Shown here one piece after another: positions 28,879-30,118 of a stretch of 30,118 bases of DNA (position 1 is the first letter of the stretch; every line of letters starts with the position of its first letter). Source of the DNA: Plakobranchus ocellatus (taxonomy: Eukaryota; Mollusca; Gastropoda; Plakobranchidae); NCBI GenBank assembly GCA_019648995.1, contig BLXT01003739.1:1122793-1152910 (forward strand), read 5' to 3'. The notes beneath the pieces were generated by a model that had not been told where the DNA came from, searched no databases, and worked only from the letters and a program-made list of their open reading frames with translations. Made by a program: the position numbers and the translations under genes.

Positions 28879-28960
28879 CTAAACCTTGACACCCAAGACA
28901 AAACTCTCCAAGAGGCAAAAAAAACATTATTGGATCCATACCTAGATGAATGGAGGCAAG
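28879..28960 (+). CDS. Exon of polycystin-1/REJ-like protein
   Basis: The acceptor is ATTTGCAG and the donor AAG|GTACAG. The 82-nt exon starts on a codon boundary, matching the end of the exon at 28263, and leaves one base (G). It encodes LNLDTQDKTLQEAKKTLLDP then YLDEWRQ, an amphipathic helix-like segment. In PKD1-type proteins the beta-rich start of the REJ region gives way to helical stretches of this type. Too short to assign alone. Confidence 0.68.
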
Positions 28961-29710
28961 GTACAGATAACCCAACTCTGTTTCTCTATATAACTTTATG
29001 AATATCTTATATGTAATGCTTCATTATTATAATGTATATTCCAACTTTGGATTGATGGCATCTTTATGCTCAGCCCTTTAAAAGATATGTCCTACACCCC
29101 ACTTATAGATCTGTTCACCACCAGGTGCAGCAAGAGTGAAATGAGAACCATATGCTGTGTATTGAATAATTATCTCTCTTGAACAACTACCCTGTGGATG
29201 AGAGTGGTTTAAAAATGGAGCGCTTGCTAATGCTTTAAATGAAAAAGTAAAGAAAGGAAAAAAGGGAAAAAAAAAATTGTTTTTGTATGTTGCTCTGTGA
29301 TGTGACTATCAGGATAATCTCTTTATGACCTAAAAAAATAATAGGCCTACTGTTAAAGTTTAAACTTAGAGTTTTAAATCACTTGCAATTTAAATACAGG
29401 ATCAGTCAAGATAAGGTGGATCTTTTTACCCAAGCAATTGGCATACTGTAAAATGTTGGAAAAAAGATTTTAAAAGTAGTTTCTTGCAATGGTGGTCCCA
29501 TTGCAAGCATAGACACGAATAGTGTGTGCCTTCATTTATGGCTTCTGTTAAAGTGTAGAGATAAAGAATGATAAGCATCTAATTTTAGTTTCTTCATATT
29601 TTGAACTTCTTCATTGAAATCAATAATGGCTTCAACAGTTGCTATAGCAAAGGATAGATTATGGTAACTAAAATAATGACTATAACATTTTTCTTTATTC
29701 CATGTTATAG

Positions 29711-29787
29711 AAAATATACGATTTGTGCTTGACACAGCCAAAATTATCCACAACCAAGTGAAAGCATATGAGAAAGACAGGATATGG
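29711..29787 (+). CDS. Exon of polycystin-1/REJ-like protein (last seen; donor tentative)
   Basis: A T-rich tract ending in GTTATAG comes before the exon. Its first two bases, AA, complete Glu from the exon at 28879. It reads NIRFVLDTAKIIHNQVKAYE then KDRIW, again helix-like. GTAGTG at 29788 is the likely donor (phase 0). If unused, the frame runs on to a stop near 29868, giving a hydrophobic tail (VDFFLLNDLLFL). The rest of the gene, including any GPS/GAIN, PLAT and transmembrane parts expected for a polycystin-1 relative, is beyond the window. Confidence 0.6.
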
Positions 29788-30118
29788 GTAGTGTATCTTC
29801 ATGAAAATAAGTTGTTTGAACAACTTGTTTCAGTTGACTTTTTCCTGTTAAATGACCTGCTCTTTCTATAAAATGAAATTCGTAAGAGAAAAGCTGTTTC
29901 TTAATGGCGTTGCATTTTCTGTGGTGTGGTAATAATAGCATATCTGATAGTGTAGTTATGGAGATAATTTGATCAGCCTTCCATGGAGGATCACAAAAGT
30001 GACAGTGCAATCAAAACATGTCTTCTCAGTGAAGCTCTAAATTATAAGAAATCTTAACTTTAAAAAGAAAATAACTAGAAAATAACTTGTCATAATGATG
30101 GTAAGATGAGGCAGTTTC

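Noticed and set aside
1-30118. CRISPR array, rRNA, bacterial operon or phage system
   Set aside because: Repeats present are microsatellites, a minisatellite or transposons; there are no regularly spaced repeats with unique spacers, and gene structure is eukaryotic.

Overview
The window looks like animal nuclear DNA, probably from a marine invertebrate and most likely a mollusc (low to moderate confidence). It is AT-rich, short GT-AG exons are separated by long introns, and mariner, LINE, SINE and cut-and-paste transposon remnants are mixed with trinucleotide microsatellites and a TCTAGA/AGATCT-rich block. No rRNA, CRISPR array, prokaryotic operon or intact tRNA gene was seen. There are two assembly gaps: a run of N at 17321-17468 and two N beside a poly-C run at 24995-24996.

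The host gene is on the plus strand and crosses the whole window. Eight exons were found by splice sites and reading phase: 113-278, 3678-3770, 5874-6022, 26768 to about 26898, 27311-27430, 28263-28399, 28879-28960 and 29711-29787 or beyond. Their joined translation has the layout of an REJ (receptor for egg jelly) module of polycystin-1/PKDREJ-like membrane proteins. The cues are a Cys-rich strand, a WSL motif, an L-x-P-G-x-x-Y motif and a later F-T-V-x-C strand with an Asp two to four residues further on. Both ends of the gene lie outside the window. One junction, between the exons at 26768 and 27311, does not keep phase and probably hides a short exon.

The rest is intron, and the 20.7 kb intron 6023-26767 is crowded with mobile elements. 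From left to right the window holds: a 1.26 kb element with pogo/Tigger-like ends (669-1927); a tRNA-derived SINE remnant (about 3240-3387); an 85-bp LINE tail with a 17-bp target duplication (4166-4250); a dead DUF7869-like gene with a 39-bp coding minisatellite (8483-11107); a 1.4 kb TTAA-flanked element (13387-14782); three tandem copies of a unit of about 105 bp (15044-15360); a 5'-truncated LINE end with a 13-bp target duplication (16139-16672); and, at 17246-22702, two head-to-head copies of one unnamed protein family. The minus-strand copy is split by a full-length but dead mariner (18206-19609). A Cys-rich minus-strand fragment at 23403-23870 may be a further piece of mobile-element protein.

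The elements do not work together. They record successive insertions: the unnamed element came first and the mariner later jumped into it. The SINE shares its 3' tail with the LINE family present twice in the window, which suggests the SINE used that LINE's reverse transcriptase.
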